64,000 nt of DNA from Humitalea rosea (GTDB lineage: Bacteria > Pseudomonadota > Alphaproteobacteria > Acetobacterales > Acetobacteraceae). The position numbers and the translations under genes were made by a program. The stretch spans positions 1 to 64,000 of the forward strand of contig NZ_QKYU01000026.1 in NCBI RefSeq assembly GCF_003253705.1, given 5' to 3'. The first letter of the stretch is position 1. Every line of letters starts with the position of its first letter. The notes beneath the pieces were generated by a model. It worked only from the letters and a program-made list of their open reading frames with translations. It had not been told where the DNA came from and did no database searches. Shown here piece after piece: positions 12,650 through 21,524 of this stretch.

Positions 12650-12897
12650 CGCCAGGCCTTGCCGATGACGATGCCGGCAACGAGCGCCATCACCATGATG
12701 GCGCCGATCTCGCCGATCGTCGCCACCGCCACCGGCACGCCGATCACCAGCCCGACCCCGCCCGCGATGGCCCAGCCCCAGCGCCGCAGCGCCGGCCGGC
12801 CCGGGGGCGGTGCCGCGCGCTTGCTGCGGGCGGCGCCAGTGGCCGGCCGGCGCGGGGCCGCGCGGCGCGGGGCGGGGGCCGGGCGCGGATCAGCCAT
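12646..12897 (-). CDS. Small membrane protein of unknown function
   Basis: An 83-aa protein with a Pro/Arg/Ala-rich, strongly basic N-terminal half (about 1-38). Two hydrophobic segments follow (about 41-58 and 61-79), separated by 'TIGEIG', and it ends in 'GKAWR'. I do not recognise the family. The case for it being real is its position: its ATG overlaps the thyX stop by 8 bases and its stop overlaps the HD gene start as ATGA, so it sits in the translational chain. A GC-rich spurious frame remains possible. Confidence 0.6.
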   Translation of the reverse strand: MADPRPAPAPRRAAPRRPATGAARSKRAAPPPGRPALRRWGWAIAGGVGLVIGVPVAVATIGEIGAIMVMALVAGIVIGKAWR

Positions 12898-13831
12898 CGC
12901 CGCGGCCGAGGCTGTCCATCATCTCGCGCCATTCGCGCTTGGACAGGCCGGAGCTTTCCTGCGCGACCGCCTCGCCCGCCAGCAGGCGGCGGACGACGGA
13001 GACCATCTGGGCCGAAAGCGTCACGGCACCGAGGCGATAGTCGGAAAACGCCTCGGCCGAATGCGGCACCCAGGCGCGGACGGTGTCCATCATCGCCTCG
13101 GCATAGACGCGGATCTCGTACTGGGCGTGGCTATCGGCGCGCAGCGAGAGGAAGTGGAACAGATTGTAGAGGTCCGTCTTCCAGTACCATTGCGTATAGG
13201 CGTTGAGCGTGAGGTTCATCCGCGCCAGCTCCCGCGCGAGGCCGGGGCGGGACGGGTCGGCCGGCTTGCCGTCCTCGCCCTCGTTCAGCATGTCGAGGTA
13301 GTGGTCGTAGTTGCGGGTGGCGTCCTCGCGCAGCAGGTCCAGCACGCGGGCGGCCTCGGCCCCGGCCAGGACCTCGCCACGGCCCTGCCGATTCGCGGGC
13401 GATTGCGCGGCCAGGGCCGTGGGGGCGGGGAGGTAGAACTCACGGTCCAGGATCGAATACCGGGCCGAGATCTCGTTCACATTGGCGGTGCGGTGGCGGA
13501 TCCACTGCCGCGCGACGAAGATCGGCAGCTTCACATGGTATTTGATCTCGCACATCTCGAAGGGCGTCGAGTGGCGGTGGCGCATGAGGTAGCGGATCAG
13601 ACCGCGATCCTCATTGGCGGCCCTGGTGCCGCGGCCATAGGAGACGCGGGCGGCCTGCACCACGGCGGCATCGTCGCCCATGTAGTCCACGACGCGGACA
13701 AAGCCGTGGTCGAGCACCGGAAGCGCGCGGAACAGCAGGGCTTCCAGCGCCGGCACCGTGGGGCGGCGGGTCTGCGCCGAGGCGGCGCGGGCCGCGGCGA
13801 CTTCCTCTTCCTGGTCCGCCGTCAGTGCCAT
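12890..13831 (-). CDS. thyX: FAD-dependent thymidylate synthase
   Basis: Methylates dUMP to dTMP using methylenetetrahydrofolate, FAD and NADPH. It is 313 aa, longer than the typical 220-300, with an N-terminal extension. The ThyX signature RHRx7S is present as Arg112-His113-Arg114 ... Ser122 ('[11 protein letters not shown]'). A second FAD-contacting stretch, '[20 protein letters not shown]', precedes it. The frame opens with a GTG at 13837, but the ATG at 13831 is the better start. It heads a chain of overlapping genes (membrane protein, HD nucleotidase, PfkB kinase). No thyA is in the window. Confidence 0.95.
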   Translation of the reverse strand: MALTADQEEEVAAARAASAQTRRPTVPALEALLFRALPVLDHGFVRVVDYMGDDAAVVQAARVSYGRGTRAANEDRGLIRYLMRHRHSTPFEMCEIKYHVKLPIFVARQWIRHRTANVNEISARYSILDREFYLPAPTALAAQSPANRQGRGEVLAGAEAARVLDLLREDATRNYDHYLDMLNEGEDGKPADPSRPGLARELARMNLTLNAYTQWYWKTDLYNLFHFLSLRADSHAQYEIRVYAEAMMDTVRAWVPHSAEAFSDYRLGAVTLSAQMVSVVRRLLAGEAVAQESSGLSKREWREMMDSLGRGDG

Positions 13832-13899
13832 GGTCACGCCCCCGAGCTTGGGGGCCGTGCTTAGCGGGTCAGGCCAGGCTTGTCAGCGGCGCCGCGTCT

Positions 13900-14127
13900 T
13901 CAGGCATGCCCCGCGACGCCAAAACTGTCGCCATTGGTCGCCCGCACCACGGCGGCGAAGAGGCGCAGCGCCTCCGGCCCGCCCTGGTCCACCAGCCCAC
14001 CATCCTCCATTTCCGCGGCCAGAAGCTCGGCATGATCGGCCAGGGTTTCGGCGGCGCGGCGCATGGCCTCACGCGCCAGGATCAATTGCTGGTCGTCGGA
14101 CAGCTCCGGCCAGATGACGGTCGGCAT
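13900..14127 (-). CDS. Small conserved-looking hypothetical protein
   Basis: A 75-aa acidic, mostly helical protein without membrane segments, containing 'LSDDQQLILAREAMRRAAETLADHAELLAAEMEDG' split over two amphipathic helices. The start at 14127 has AAGGA about 8 bases upstream; an upstream in-frame ATG at 14160 lacks one. It lies 68 bases before thyX in the same orientation. I do not recognise the family and assign no function. Codon use looks like that of its neighbours, which supports real coding. Confidence 0.6.
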   Translation of the reverse strand: MPTVIWPELSDDQQLILAREAMRRAAETLADHAELLAAEMEDGGLVDQGGPEALRLFAAVVRATNGDSFGVAGHA

Positions 14128-14241
14128 GGGGGTTTCCTTACCCGCAAGCCGTCCTGGCAAGGTTCCGCCCGGAGACTGGCGGCAAGGTCTTTCTGCCGCA
14201 TCACCCTTGCGGAAAGATGAAGACCAGCGCGGCCCCAGCCT

Positions 14242-15006
14242 TCAAGTGAAGCGAAGCGTCGTGGTCCCGAGCAGGTCGAAGCTGACCGTGACCATGCAGG
14301 GGCCATCCAGCCAGATCGGCGGGGTGACGGAGCCGAGGAACACCACCTGGCCCGCCTTCAGCCCGCCGAAGGCATGGGCGGCCCCCGAATCGGCCAGCCA
14401 GGCTAGCGCTGCCAGCGGATGGCCGAGCAGATCGGCGCCGAGGCCGCTGCCGCGCAGACTGCCATCCACCAGGATCTCGCCCCGCGCCGCCGCAAGGTCG
14501 ATCCCGGGCCAGCCCGGCGCCGGGGCGCCGAGCGCACCCCCCGCATGGAACACCTGGTCGGCGATGAGGGTCGGTGTGCCCAAAGCGGCGAGGTCGTCGT
14601 AGCGCTTCTCGACGATCTCGATCCCGGCGAAGACCTCGGCGACGGCGGCGCTTGCCTGTTCCAGCGTGCAGGGGCCGGCCGGCAGGTCGGCGCCCAGTCG
14701 CAGCGCCACCTCGCATTCCACGCCGGGGGCCAGGAAATCATCGAAGGGGACGGAGGCGCCCGAGACGAACAGCCCCTCCCGGCTCACGAATCCCGCCGCC
14801 GGGCCGGTGAGGCCGAGATAGGCCTGCATCACCTTGGCGGTGGCACCGATCTTGAAGCCGGCCGGCGGCACCGCGCCGATCATCCCGGCCAGCTCGTATT
14901 GCGCGGCATAGCCGGCCGCCTCATCGACCGGCGCCGCCGCCCCCAAAGGCTCCAGCCGGGACCGCGCGCGGCGGGCGTCCAGGATCAGGCGGGCGGCGTC
15001 GGTCAT
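14242..15006 (-). CDS. 2-keto-4-pentenoate hydratase / fumarylacetoacetate hydrolase-type protein
   Basis: A 254-aa cytoplasmic protein of the MhpD-like branch of the FAH superfamily, which hydrate 2-hydroxypenta-2,4-dienoates or decarboxylate related acids. Family features include 'GFKIGATAKVMQAYLGL', the acidic metal-site region 'PGVECEVALRLGADLP' and 'AGIEIVEKRY', then 'HPLAALAWLAD' and the C-terminal 'GQVVFLGSVTPP'. No other meta-cleavage genes are nearby, so the true substrate is uncertain. It lies 27 bases after the trmH-type gene and is probably co-transcribed. Confidence 0.85.
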   Translation of the reverse strand: MTDAARLILDARRARSRLEPLGAAAPVDEAAGYAAQYELAGMIGAVPPAGFKIGATAKVMQAYLGLTGPAAGFVSREGLFVSGASVPFDDFLAPGVECEVALRLGADLPAGPCTLEQASAAVAEVFAGIEIVEKRYDDLAALGTPTLIADQVFHAGGALGAPAPGWPGIDLAAARGEILVDGSLRGSGLGADLLGHPLAALAWLADSGAAHAFGGLKAGQVVFLGSVTPPIWLDGPCMVTVSFDLLGTTTLRFT

Positions 15007-15033
15007 GGCTGGTATCCTCAGCTCCTGGTCAGC

Positions 15034-16404
15034 TCAGCGGCGGGCGATCTCGTACAGCGCGACGGCGGCGGCGGCGGAGACGTTCAGGCTCTCCACCCCC
15101 TCGGCCATCGGCAGGCGGACCAGCTCATCGCAGGTCTCGCGCTGCAAACGGCGCAGCCCGGCATCCTCGGCGCCCAGCACGAGGGCGATGCGGCGCTCCC
15201 CGAGCCCCGCCTCGGCCATGCTGCGCGGCGCGTCGCCGGCCATGCCGACCACCCAGAACCCCAGGCGCTGCAAGGATTGGATGGCGCGGGACAGGTTCAC
15301 CTCCCGCACCACCGGCACGATGTCGAGCGCGCCGGAGGCGGCACGGGCCATGGCGCCGGTCTCGGGCGGCGCGTGGCGGGATTGCAGCACCACGGCGACC
15401 GCGCCGAAGGCCGCCGCCGAGCGCAGGATGGCGCCCACGTTGCGCGGATCGGTCACCTGGTCGAGCAGCACGACCGGCCCGGTGCCGGTGGTGACGATCT
15501 TCTCCAGCGCCGGATTCGGCAGCGGCTCGACCAGCATGGCCGCGCCCTGGTGGACGGCATCCTCGGTCAGGAAGGTCTGGAACCGCTGGCGATCGGCGCG
15601 TTCGGGGGTGACTCGGGCGCGGGTCAGCGCGTCGGGCGGCAGGCGCGAGGTCAGCGTCGCCTCGGCATCGGCGGTCAGCAGCAGGCGGTGGGCGCGGCGC
15701 GCGGTGTTGCGCAGCGCCGATTCGACCGCATGCAGCCCGTAGAGCCAGTAAGCGGTGGAGGGCGCGCGGAAGGTCTCCGGCGGGGGGGCGGCGGCTACGG
15801 GCCGCGGCGCGCGGGGCTGCGGCGCGTCCGGGTCCTGCTGGCGGGGGGCCATGGGCGCGCGGGCGGTGCGGGTCGGCACGAAGCGCGGGGCAGGGGCGGG
15901 GCGTGCCGCCGGGCGCTCGGGCGCCTGGTCGCGGGATTCGGCCGTTGGGCGCCGAGGGCCGCGCTGGAAGGGCGTGGGCGCCTCGGCGGCCGGGGCGGCG
16001 CGAGGGCCACGCGTGGGGCGGGGCGCGTCGCGGCCGGGACCGGAGCGGTCGGAGCCGGGGCGGTCGGAGCCGGAGCGGTCGGAGAAAGAGCGTTCGGGCG
16101 CCGGGCGCGCCGCGCGCGTCGGGCGCTCCGCGCCGCGAACGAAGCTCGGGCGCTCCGCGCCACGAACGAAGCTCGGGCGCTCGCCGGCGGCCGCGCGGGC
16201 AGGGCGGCGCGGGGCCTCCTCGTCACGGGGCGGGCGTGGCCGGGCGGCACCGGCGGGGGGGCGGGCTCGCCCTTCGGCGGGCGCGCCACGGGGGGGGCGT
16301 GGAGCGTCGTACCCCCGGCCGCGCGTCTGCTCGGAATCGGACGGCTTCTGGGTCTTGTCGGTGGGCGGACCGCCGCGGGGCGGACGGGCAGGGGGGCGTG
16401 GCAT
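15034..16404 (-). CDS. rlmB: TrmH/SpoU-family 2'-O-ribose RNA methyltransferase with long disordered N-terminus
   Basis: Predicted to methylate a ribose 2'-OH in rRNA (RlmB, G2251 type) using SAM. It is 456 aa. The C-terminal ~250 residues contain a SpoU substrate-binding domain ('YWLYGLHAVESALRN') and a knotted methylase domain with 'DQVTDPRNVGAILRSAAAFG', 'LVLGAEDAGL' and 'VESLNVSAAAAVALYEI', the three SPOUT motifs. The first ~200 residues are Arg/Pro/Gly/Asp-rich and low-complexity, including two tandem 'ERPSFVRGA' units, so likely disordered and RNA-binding. The start at 16404 is tentative; the frame is open to 16578, across tRNA-Tyr. The gene symbol is by family, not proof of target. Confidence 0.85.
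   Translation of the reverse strand: MPRPPARPPRGGPPTDKTQKPSDSEQTRGRGYDAPRPPRGAPAEGRARPPAGAARPRPPRDEEAPRRPARAAAGERPSFVRGAERPSFVRGAERPTRAARPAPERSFSDRSGSDRPGSDRSGPGRDAPRPTRGPRAAPAAEAPTPFQRGPRRPTAESRDQAPERPAARPAPAPRFVPTRTARAPMAPRQQDPDAPQPRAPRPVAAAPPPETFRAPSTAYWLYGLHAVESALRNTARRAHRLLLTADAEATLTSRLPPDALTRARVTPERADRQRFQTFLTEDAVHQGAAMLVEPLPNPALEKIVTTGTGPVVLLDQVTDPRNVGAILRSAAAFGAVAVVLQSRHAPPETGAMARAASGALDIVPVVREVNLSRAIQSLQRLGFWVVGMAGDAPRSMAEAGLGERRIALVLGAEDAGLRRLQRETCDELVRLPMAEGVESLNVSAAAAVALYEIARR
16121..16174. repeat. 27-bp direct repeat inside the rlmB-like gene
   Basis: Two adjacent 27-base units (16121-16147 and 16148-16174) differ at one base and are followed by a partial third. They encode repeated nine-residue segments (RPSFVRGAE) in the disordered N-terminal extension of the RNA methyltransferase. 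The unit length is a multiple of three, so expansion keeps the frame. Confidence 0.9.
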
Positions 16405-16469
16405 TGCCGCATCAAGCGCGCGCCGGCCCGGCGCGCAAGGGCGGATTACGATAAGCTGATGTCGGCGCG

Positions 16470-16498
16470 TTGACACTGCATGGTGTTTACGGATACCT
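16470..16498 (+). promoter_or_regulatory. Predicted promoter of the tRNA-Tyr/tRNA-Gly/tuf operon
   Basis: A perfect -35 box TTGACA (16470-16475), a 17-base spacer and ATACCT as the -10 region (16493-16498), ending 28 bases before tRNA-Tyr. It lies in the divergent gap between the minus-strand methyltransferase gene and the plus-strand tRNA/tuf block. The -35 is strong; the -10 is weak by E. coli standards but acceptable for alphaproteobacteria. Confidence 0.6.
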
Positions 16499-16526
16499 CC
16501 GGCCGCCTTCGACTGTCGGTCGTCGC

Positions 16527-16609
16527 GGAAGGGTGCCCGAGTGGCTAAAGGGGGCGGACTGTAAATCCGCTGGCGCACGCCTACGTTGGTTCGAATCCAA
16601 CCCCTTCCA
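16527..16609 (+). tRNA. tRNA-Tyr (anticodon GTA)
   Basis: A class II tRNA of 83 bases: acceptor GGAAGGG/CCCTTCC, anticodon loop CTGTAAA (GTA), a long variable arm (TGGCGCACGCCTAC region) and T loop TTCGAAT. The discriminator A is followed by TAC, so CCA is not encoded. It is the first gene of the classic Tyr-Gly-tuf-Trp-secE-nusG block. Confidence 0.95.
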
Positions 16610-16645
16610 TACTCCGACCGGCCAGACGAGGGCGCGTGATTCTGA

Positions 16646-16719
16646 GCGGGTGTAGCTCAACGGTAGAGTCCCAGCCTTCCAAGCTGGTTGTGCGGGTTCG
16701 ATTCCCGTCACCCGCTCCA
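16646..16719 (+). tRNA. tRNA-Gly (anticodon TCC)
   Basis: Acceptor GCGGGTG/CACCCGC, anticodon stem CCAGC/GCTGG with loop CTTCCAA (TCC), T arm GCGGG-TTCGATT-CCCGT. The discriminator T is followed by an encoded CCA at 16717-16719. It lies 36 bases after tRNA-Tyr and 66 bases before tuf. Confidence 0.95.
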
Positions 16720-16785
16720 GAACGCCGGTAGCCGCGGGCCCACACCACCCCACCACACAGAGCTGACGACACGGAGATCCGGCCG

Positions 16786-17973
<1,188 letters not shown>

Positions 17974-17989
17974 GGCGCTTGTCCAAATT

Positions 17990-18014
17990 CCGCCCGCCAG
18001 GGTATGGCGGGCGG
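17990..18014 (+). terminator. Hairpin downstream of the first tuf
   Basis: A perfect 10-bp stem (CCGCCCGCCA with its complement) and loop GGGTA begin 16 bases after the tuf stop. A second hairpin (CGCGCC/GGCGCG, loop GCTATAA, 18020-18038) follows before tRNA-Trp. There is no T-run, so it may limit read-through or mark processing between tuf mRNA and tRNA-Trp rather than end transcription. Confidence 0.55.
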
Positions 18015-18056
18015 AGACACGCGCCGCTATAAGGCGCGTCCACTGCGGTGGGGTTT

Positions 18057-18133
18057 AGGGGCGTAGCTCAATTGGCTAGAGCGCCGGTCTCCAAAACCGG
18101 AGGTTGAGAGTTCGAGACCCTCCGCCCCTGCCA
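18057..18133 (+). tRNA. tRNA-Trp (anticodon CCA)
   Basis: Acceptor AGGGGCG/CGCCCCT, D arm with 'AGCTCAATTGGCTAGAGC', anticodon stem CCGGT/ACCGG with loop CTCCAAA (CCA), T arm GAGAG-TTCGAGA-CCCTC. The discriminator G is followed by an encoded CCA (18131-18133). Its position between tuf and secE is conserved in proteobacteria. Confidence 0.96.
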
Positions 18134-18214
18134 ACCCCCTCCGCAGTCCTGTTTCCACCGCGGGTGGCGGGCCCATCCGGGCCTTCCGCCCGCGCAGCGT
18201 TGAAGGGGCCGGAA

Positions 18215-18412
18215 TTGGCCAGGTTGGATCCGGTGCAATACGTCCGCGACGTGAAGACCGAGGTGGCGCGAGTCACCTGGCCGTCGCGCAAGGAGACGCT
18301 CATCACGACCGGGCTCGTGCTGGCGCTGTCGGCGCTGGCCGCTGTCTTCTTCCTGGTGGTGGATAAGATCGTCCAGTTCGCCATGACCCTTCTGTTCCAA
18401 TACGGAGGCTGA
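18215..18412 (+). CDS. secE: Preprotein translocase subunit SecE
   Basis: Small essential subunit of the SecYEG channel, 65 aa from the chosen start. It has the family motif '[16 protein letters not shown]' and one membrane helix (about 32-52, '[19 protein letters not shown]'). The frame is open from an ATG at 18104, but that start lies inside tRNA-Trp and would add a Pro/Arg-rich tail. A TTG at 18215 preceded by AAGGGG gives the usual length and N-terminus, so I use it. The stop is one base before nusG, whose ribosome site (GGAGG) lies inside the secE end. Confidence 0.9.
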   Translation: MARLDPVQYVRDVKTEVARVTWPSRKETLITTGLVLALSALAAVFFLVVDKIVQFAMTLLFQYGG

Positions 18413-18413
18413 G

Positions 18414-18950
18414 ATGGCCGACCTCAAATGGTATGTCGTGCACGTCTACTCCGGCTTCGAGAAGAAGATCGCGCAGCAGATCAAGGAGCAGGCCGCCCAG
18501 AAGGGCCTGGCCGATGCCTTCGGCGATATCCTGGTGCCGACAGAAGAAGTCGTCGAAGTGCGAAAAGGCCAGAAGGTCGCGACGGAGCGCAAGTTCTTCC
18601 CCGGCTACGTGCTGGTGAAGATGGCGATGACCGACGAGGCCTGGCATCTGGTCAAGGACACCCCCAAGGTCACGGGCTTCCTGGGCACCAAGAACAAGCC
18701 GACCCCGGTCTCCGAGGCCGAGGCCCAGCGCGTCGTCAAGCAAGTCCAGGACGGGGTGGACAAGCCCAAGCGCCCCTCGATCATCTACGAAGTGGGCGAG
18801 CAGGTCCGCGTCGCGGATGGCCCCTTCACCAGCTTCAACGGCACGGTCGAGGAAGTGGACGAGGAACGCTCCCGCCTCAAGGTCAGCGTCTCCATCTTCG
18901 GGCGCTCCACCCCGGTCGATCTGGAATACGGCCAGGTCGAGAAGCTCTGA
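18414..18950 (+). CDS. nusG: Transcription termination/antitermination factor NusG
   Basis: RNA polymerase elongation factor that also bridges to Rho and ribosomal protein S10. It is 178 aa with the NGN domain beginning '[16 protein letters not shown]' and including '[10 protein letters not shown]', and a C-terminal KOW domain ('[22 protein letters not shown]'). It is one base downstream of secE and probably co-translated. Small GC-rich hairpins (18952-18964 GGGGT-aac-ACCCC) follow the stop. The usual next gene, rplK, is displaced by about 1.1 kb by a muramidase-like gene. Confidence 0.98.
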   Translation: MADLKWYVVHVYSGFEKKIAQQIKEQAAQKGLADAFGDILVPTEEVVEVRKGQKVATERKFFPGYVLVKMAMTDEAWHLVKDTPKVTGFLGTKNKPTPVSEAEAQRVVKQVQDGVDKPKRPSIIYEVGEQVRVADGPFTSFNGTVEEVDEERSRLKVSVSIFGRSTPVDLEYGQVEKL

Positions 18951-19076
18951 AGGGGTAACACCCCGCCCCGGGGGGCGTGCCTTCCGGGAGATTGGCCCAT
19001 GATCGCCCCCGAATTTGCCCTGGCCTCGGCTTGCACGGCTGCATTAGGTTGCTGGCGGAACGATCTGGGGTGTGCC

Positions 19077-19886
19077 ATGCGATTGCGCGGCCTGGGTAAG
19101 CCCTTCACGCAGGCGGGGCTGGACAATGCACTGCGGATCATGGGGCTGGACCCTGCCGCGGACCTGCCGCGGCTCTGGGCCATCGTCGCGGTCGAAAGCC
19201 GCGGCTTCGGCTTCCTGGCCGATCGCCGGCCACAGATCCTGTTCGAACGCCACGTCTTCAGCCGGCAGACCGGGAAGCGGTTCGACCAGGCGGCCCCCGG
19301 TATCTCGTCCGAGACGCCCGGGGGATATGTCGGCCGTGAGGGCGAATACGACCGGCTGGAACGCGCCATCGGCCTGCTGGCGGCCAAGGGCGAACCGCCG
19401 GAGGCCGCCCTGGCCAGCGCCTCCTGGGGGCTCGGCCAGGTCATGGGCTTCAACTTCAAATCCGCCGGCTGCGACTCGGCGACCGAACTGGTGGAGCGGC
19501 ATTTGGACGAGGAGGATCAGCACCTCGCGGCCATGGCCGGTTTCGTCGCGGAGCATAAGCTTGCCGGGGCGCTGAGGCAGGGCGATTGGGCGGCGGTGGC
19601 GCGGGCCTATAACGGCAAGGATTTTGCCCGCAACCAGTACGACCTGAAGCTGAAGCAGAATTTTGAGAAATTCTCCGAAGGCGCCATTCGTGACCTGACC
19701 ATCCGCACCGCCCAGGCGGCGCTGCTCTACCTCGGTTTCGGCAAGGGCATGGGCGATGTCGATGGGGTGCTGGGCGACGGGACGAAGCGCGCCATCCGGG
19801 CCTGGCGCGCCCATGCCGGGCTGGCGGAGTCGGACCGGCTGGACGGGCCGGATTACACTCAGTTGATGGCGGCGGCGGGGTTTTAG
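19077..19886 (+). CDS. N-acetylmuramidase (DUF3380-like) with peptidoglycan-binding tail
   Basis: A 269-aa predicted peptidoglycan hydrolase of the phage-endolysin-like DUF3380 type. The N-terminal catalytic domain (about 1-190) shows '[15 protein letters not shown]' with candidate catalytic Glu40, '[14 protein letters not shown]', '[12 protein letters not shown]' and '[15 protein letters not shown]'. A C-terminal peptidoglycan-binding-like domain (about 200-265) includes '[18 protein letters not shown]'. The start at 19077 fits the family; the frame also opens at 18999, adding 26 residues with a hydrophobic run ([12 protein letters not shown]) that might act in export. No holin or other phage gene is nearby. 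Its place inside the nusG-rplK junction is highly unusual. Confidence 0.85.
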   Translation: MRLRGLGKPFTQAGLDNALRIMGLDPAADLPRLWAIVAVESRGFGFLADRRPQILFERHVFSRQTGKRFDQAAPGISSETPGGYVGREGEYDRLERAIGLLAAKGEPPEAALASASWGLGQVMGFNFKSAGCDSATELVERHLDEEDQHLAAMAGFVAEHKLAGALRQGDWAAVARAYNGKDFARNQYDLKLKQNFEKFSEGAIRDLTIRTAQAALLYLGFGKGMGDVDGVLGDGTKRAIRAWRAHAGLAESDRLDGPDYTQLMAAAGF

Positions 19887-19906
19887 CCCCCGGCCCCGAT
19901 TGGGAC

Positions 19907-19935
19907 TGGACACACGATCCGCCTTCCCCTATACG
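19907..19935 (+). promoter_or_regulatory. Predicted promoter for rplK-rplA
   Basis: TGGACA (19907-19912) resembles a -35 box with one mismatch; after a 17-base spacer comes TATACG (19930-19935) as a -10. It lies in the 175-base gap between the muramidase gene and rplK, leaving a leader of about 120 bases. This would let the ribosomal operon be expressed independently of the inserted gene. Confidence 0.5.
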
Positions 19936-20061
19936 CCCGCCTCCGCCGCGCCTCGGTTTAACCGGAGCGTGGCGTAAAGACTTGTTTGCAGGAACGCGGG
20001 AGGGCCGGGCAACCGGTCCGTTGGCACCGCGGGCCTCTGACGCAACAGAGGATGGGGTACG

Positions 20062-20496
20062 ATGGCGAAGAAAATCGTCGGTTATATCAAGCTGCAGATT
20101 CCCGCGGCCAAGGCCAATCCGTCGCCGCCGGTCGGCCCGGCGCTCGGTCAGCGCGGCCTGAATATCATGCAGTTCGTGAAGGAATTCAACGCGGCGACCC
20201 AGGGCCTCGAGCCCGGCACGCCGACGCCCGTGGTCATCACGGCGTTCAGCGACCGTACCTTCACCTTCGTCACCAAGACCCCCCCGAACACGCACTTCCT
20301 CAAGAAGGCCGCGAAGATCGACAAGGGCACGACGACCCCGGGCAAGGGTGGCCCCGTCGGCCGCGTGACCAGGTCGCAGCTTGAGGAAATCGCCGCGATC
20401 AAGATGAAGGACATGAACTGCGTGGATGTCGCCAGCGCGGTGTCCATGCTGACCGGCTCCGCCCGTTCCATGGGCATCACCGTGGTTGAGGGCTGA
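20062..20496 (+). CDS. rplK: 50S ribosomal protein L11
   Basis: Component of the GTPase-associated centre with 23S rRNA. It is 144 aa with '[23 protein letters not shown]' split across the N-terminal domain and the rRNA-binding C-terminal domain '[17 protein letters not shown]' and 'GSARSMGI'. It has its own predicted promoter upstream and ends 4 bases before rplA. Confidence 0.98.
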   Translation: MAKKIVGYIKLQIPAAKANPSPPVGPALGQRGLNIMQFVKEFNAATQGLEPGTPTPVVITAFSDRTFTFVTKTPPNTHFLKKAAKIDKGTTTPGKGGPVGRVTRSQLEEIAAIKMKDMNCVDVASAVSMLTGSARSMGITVVEG

Positions 20497-20500
20497 TCCC

Positions 20501-21202
20501 ATGGCCAAGCAGAGCAAGAAGCTGACGGCGGCCTACAAGGCCTTCGATCGCGAGAAGTCCTTCGCCCTGGTGGAGGCGGTGAAGATGGTCCGCGCCAATG
20601 CGACCGCCAAGTTCGACGAGACGGTCGAGATCTCGATGAACCTCGGCATCGACCCGCGCCACGCCGACCAGATGGTCCGCGGCATGGTCGGCCTGCCCAA
20701 CGGCACCGGCAAGACCGTGCGCGTGGCGGTCTTCGCCCGCGGCGCCAAGGCCGAGGAAGCCCAGGCCGCCGGCGCCGATATCGTGGGCGCCGATGACCTG
20801 GCCGCCGCGGTGCAGGACGGCAAGATGGACTTCGACCGCTGCATCGCGACCCCGGACATGATGGGCCTCGTCGGCCGCCTGGGTAAGGTGCTCGGCCCCC
20901 GCGGCCTGATGCCGAACCCCAAGCTCGGCACCGTGACCATGGACGTGAAGGGCGCGATCGCCGCCGCCCGCGCCGGCCAGGTCGAGTACCGCGCCGAGAA
21001 GGCCGGTATCGTGCATGCCGGCATCGGCAAGGTCTCCTTCGACGAAGACAAGCTGATCGAGAATGCCCGCGCCTTCGTGGATGCGATCCAGAAGGCCCGC
21101 CCGACCGGCGCCAAGGGCACCTACGTCAAGAAGGTGGCGGTGTCCTCCTCCATGGGCGTGGGCGTGAAGGTCGATGTCGCTTCGCTGAGCGCGAACGGCT
21201 GA
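20501..21202 (+). CDS. rplA: 50S ribosomal protein L1
   Basis: Forms the L1 stalk and, in many bacteria, represses its own operon by binding the mRNA leader. It is 233 aa from the ATG at 20501, with the signature '[21 protein letters not shown]'. The upstream in-frame ATG at 20486 lies within rplK and is less likely. Two UUCG-capped hairpins follow the stop. Confidence 0.98.
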   Translation: MAKQSKKLTAAYKAFDREKSFALVEAVKMVRANATAKFDETVEISMNLGIDPRHADQMVRGMVGLPNGTGKTVRVAVFARGAKAEEAQAAGADIVGADDLAAAVQDGKMDFDRCIATPDMMGLVGRLGKVLGPRGLMPNPKLGTVTMDVKGAIAAARAGQVEYRAEKAGIVHAGIGKVSFDEDKLIENARAFVDAIQKARPTGAKGTYVKKVAVSSSMGVGVKVDVASLSANG

Positions 21203-21211
21203 TTGAACGAT

Positions 21212-21262
21212 CCCGGCGCTTCGGCGCCCGGAGAACAAATATCCCGGCGCTTCGGCGCCGGG
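21212..21262 (+). terminator. Twin UUCG-loop hairpins between rplA and rplJ
   Basis: Two near-identical hairpins in tandem: 21212-21231 (CCCGGCGC-TTCG-GCGCCCGG, imperfect stem) and 21243-21262 (CCCGGCGC-TTCG-GCGCCGGG, perfect 8-bp stem). Both have the very stable C(UUCG)G tetraloop. No T-run follows. They could form a partial terminator or RNA-processing block separating rplKA from rplJL-rpoBC. Confidence 0.6.
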
Positions 21263-21524
21263 AGGCAGGGCAGGGGCCGCGCGCGGCCCCCGCCCGAAAC
21301 CTGTCAGAGATCCTACGTGGCCTTTTCAAGGCCTTAAGGCTGCATCGCGCGGCGCGGAGGCTAGGCGGGGTGCCAGAACTGACCGGTCATGGTCTGGACC
21401 ATGGCTTGGCTTGGCTCGGCGTCTCGGACTCAGGCAGTCGAACCGGGATGGCGCATTCGCACCATCCCGTAGTGAACCGGCCGGGGCCCTTCCAGAAGGT
21501 TCCGGTCACCGACGGAGACGAGAC
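21263..21524 (+). promoter_or_regulatory. Putative L10 leader upstream of rplJ
   Basis: This non-coding stretch is the bulk of a 322-base gap and is rich in secondary structure. Hairpins seen are GGCCTT-ttc-AAGGCC (21319-21333), CATGGTC-tg-GACCATG (21388-21403) and GGGATGG/CCATCCC (21445-21468, 10-base loop). Such leaders bind the L10-(L12) complex to repress translation in many bacteria; assignment here rests on position and structure only. No open frame with a convincing start is present. Confidence 0.5.

Noticed and set aside
16041-16095. Repetitive GGTCGGAGCCGG-type stretch as a separate regulatory repeat
   Set aside because: It is in frame and encodes Ser/Asp/Arg-Pro repeats of the methyltransferase N-terminus; coding explains it.
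18104-18214. N-terminal extension of SecE from the ATG at 18104
   Set aside because: It would start inside tRNA-Trp and encode a Pro/Arg-rich segment absent from SecE; the TTG at 18215 has a proper ribosome site.
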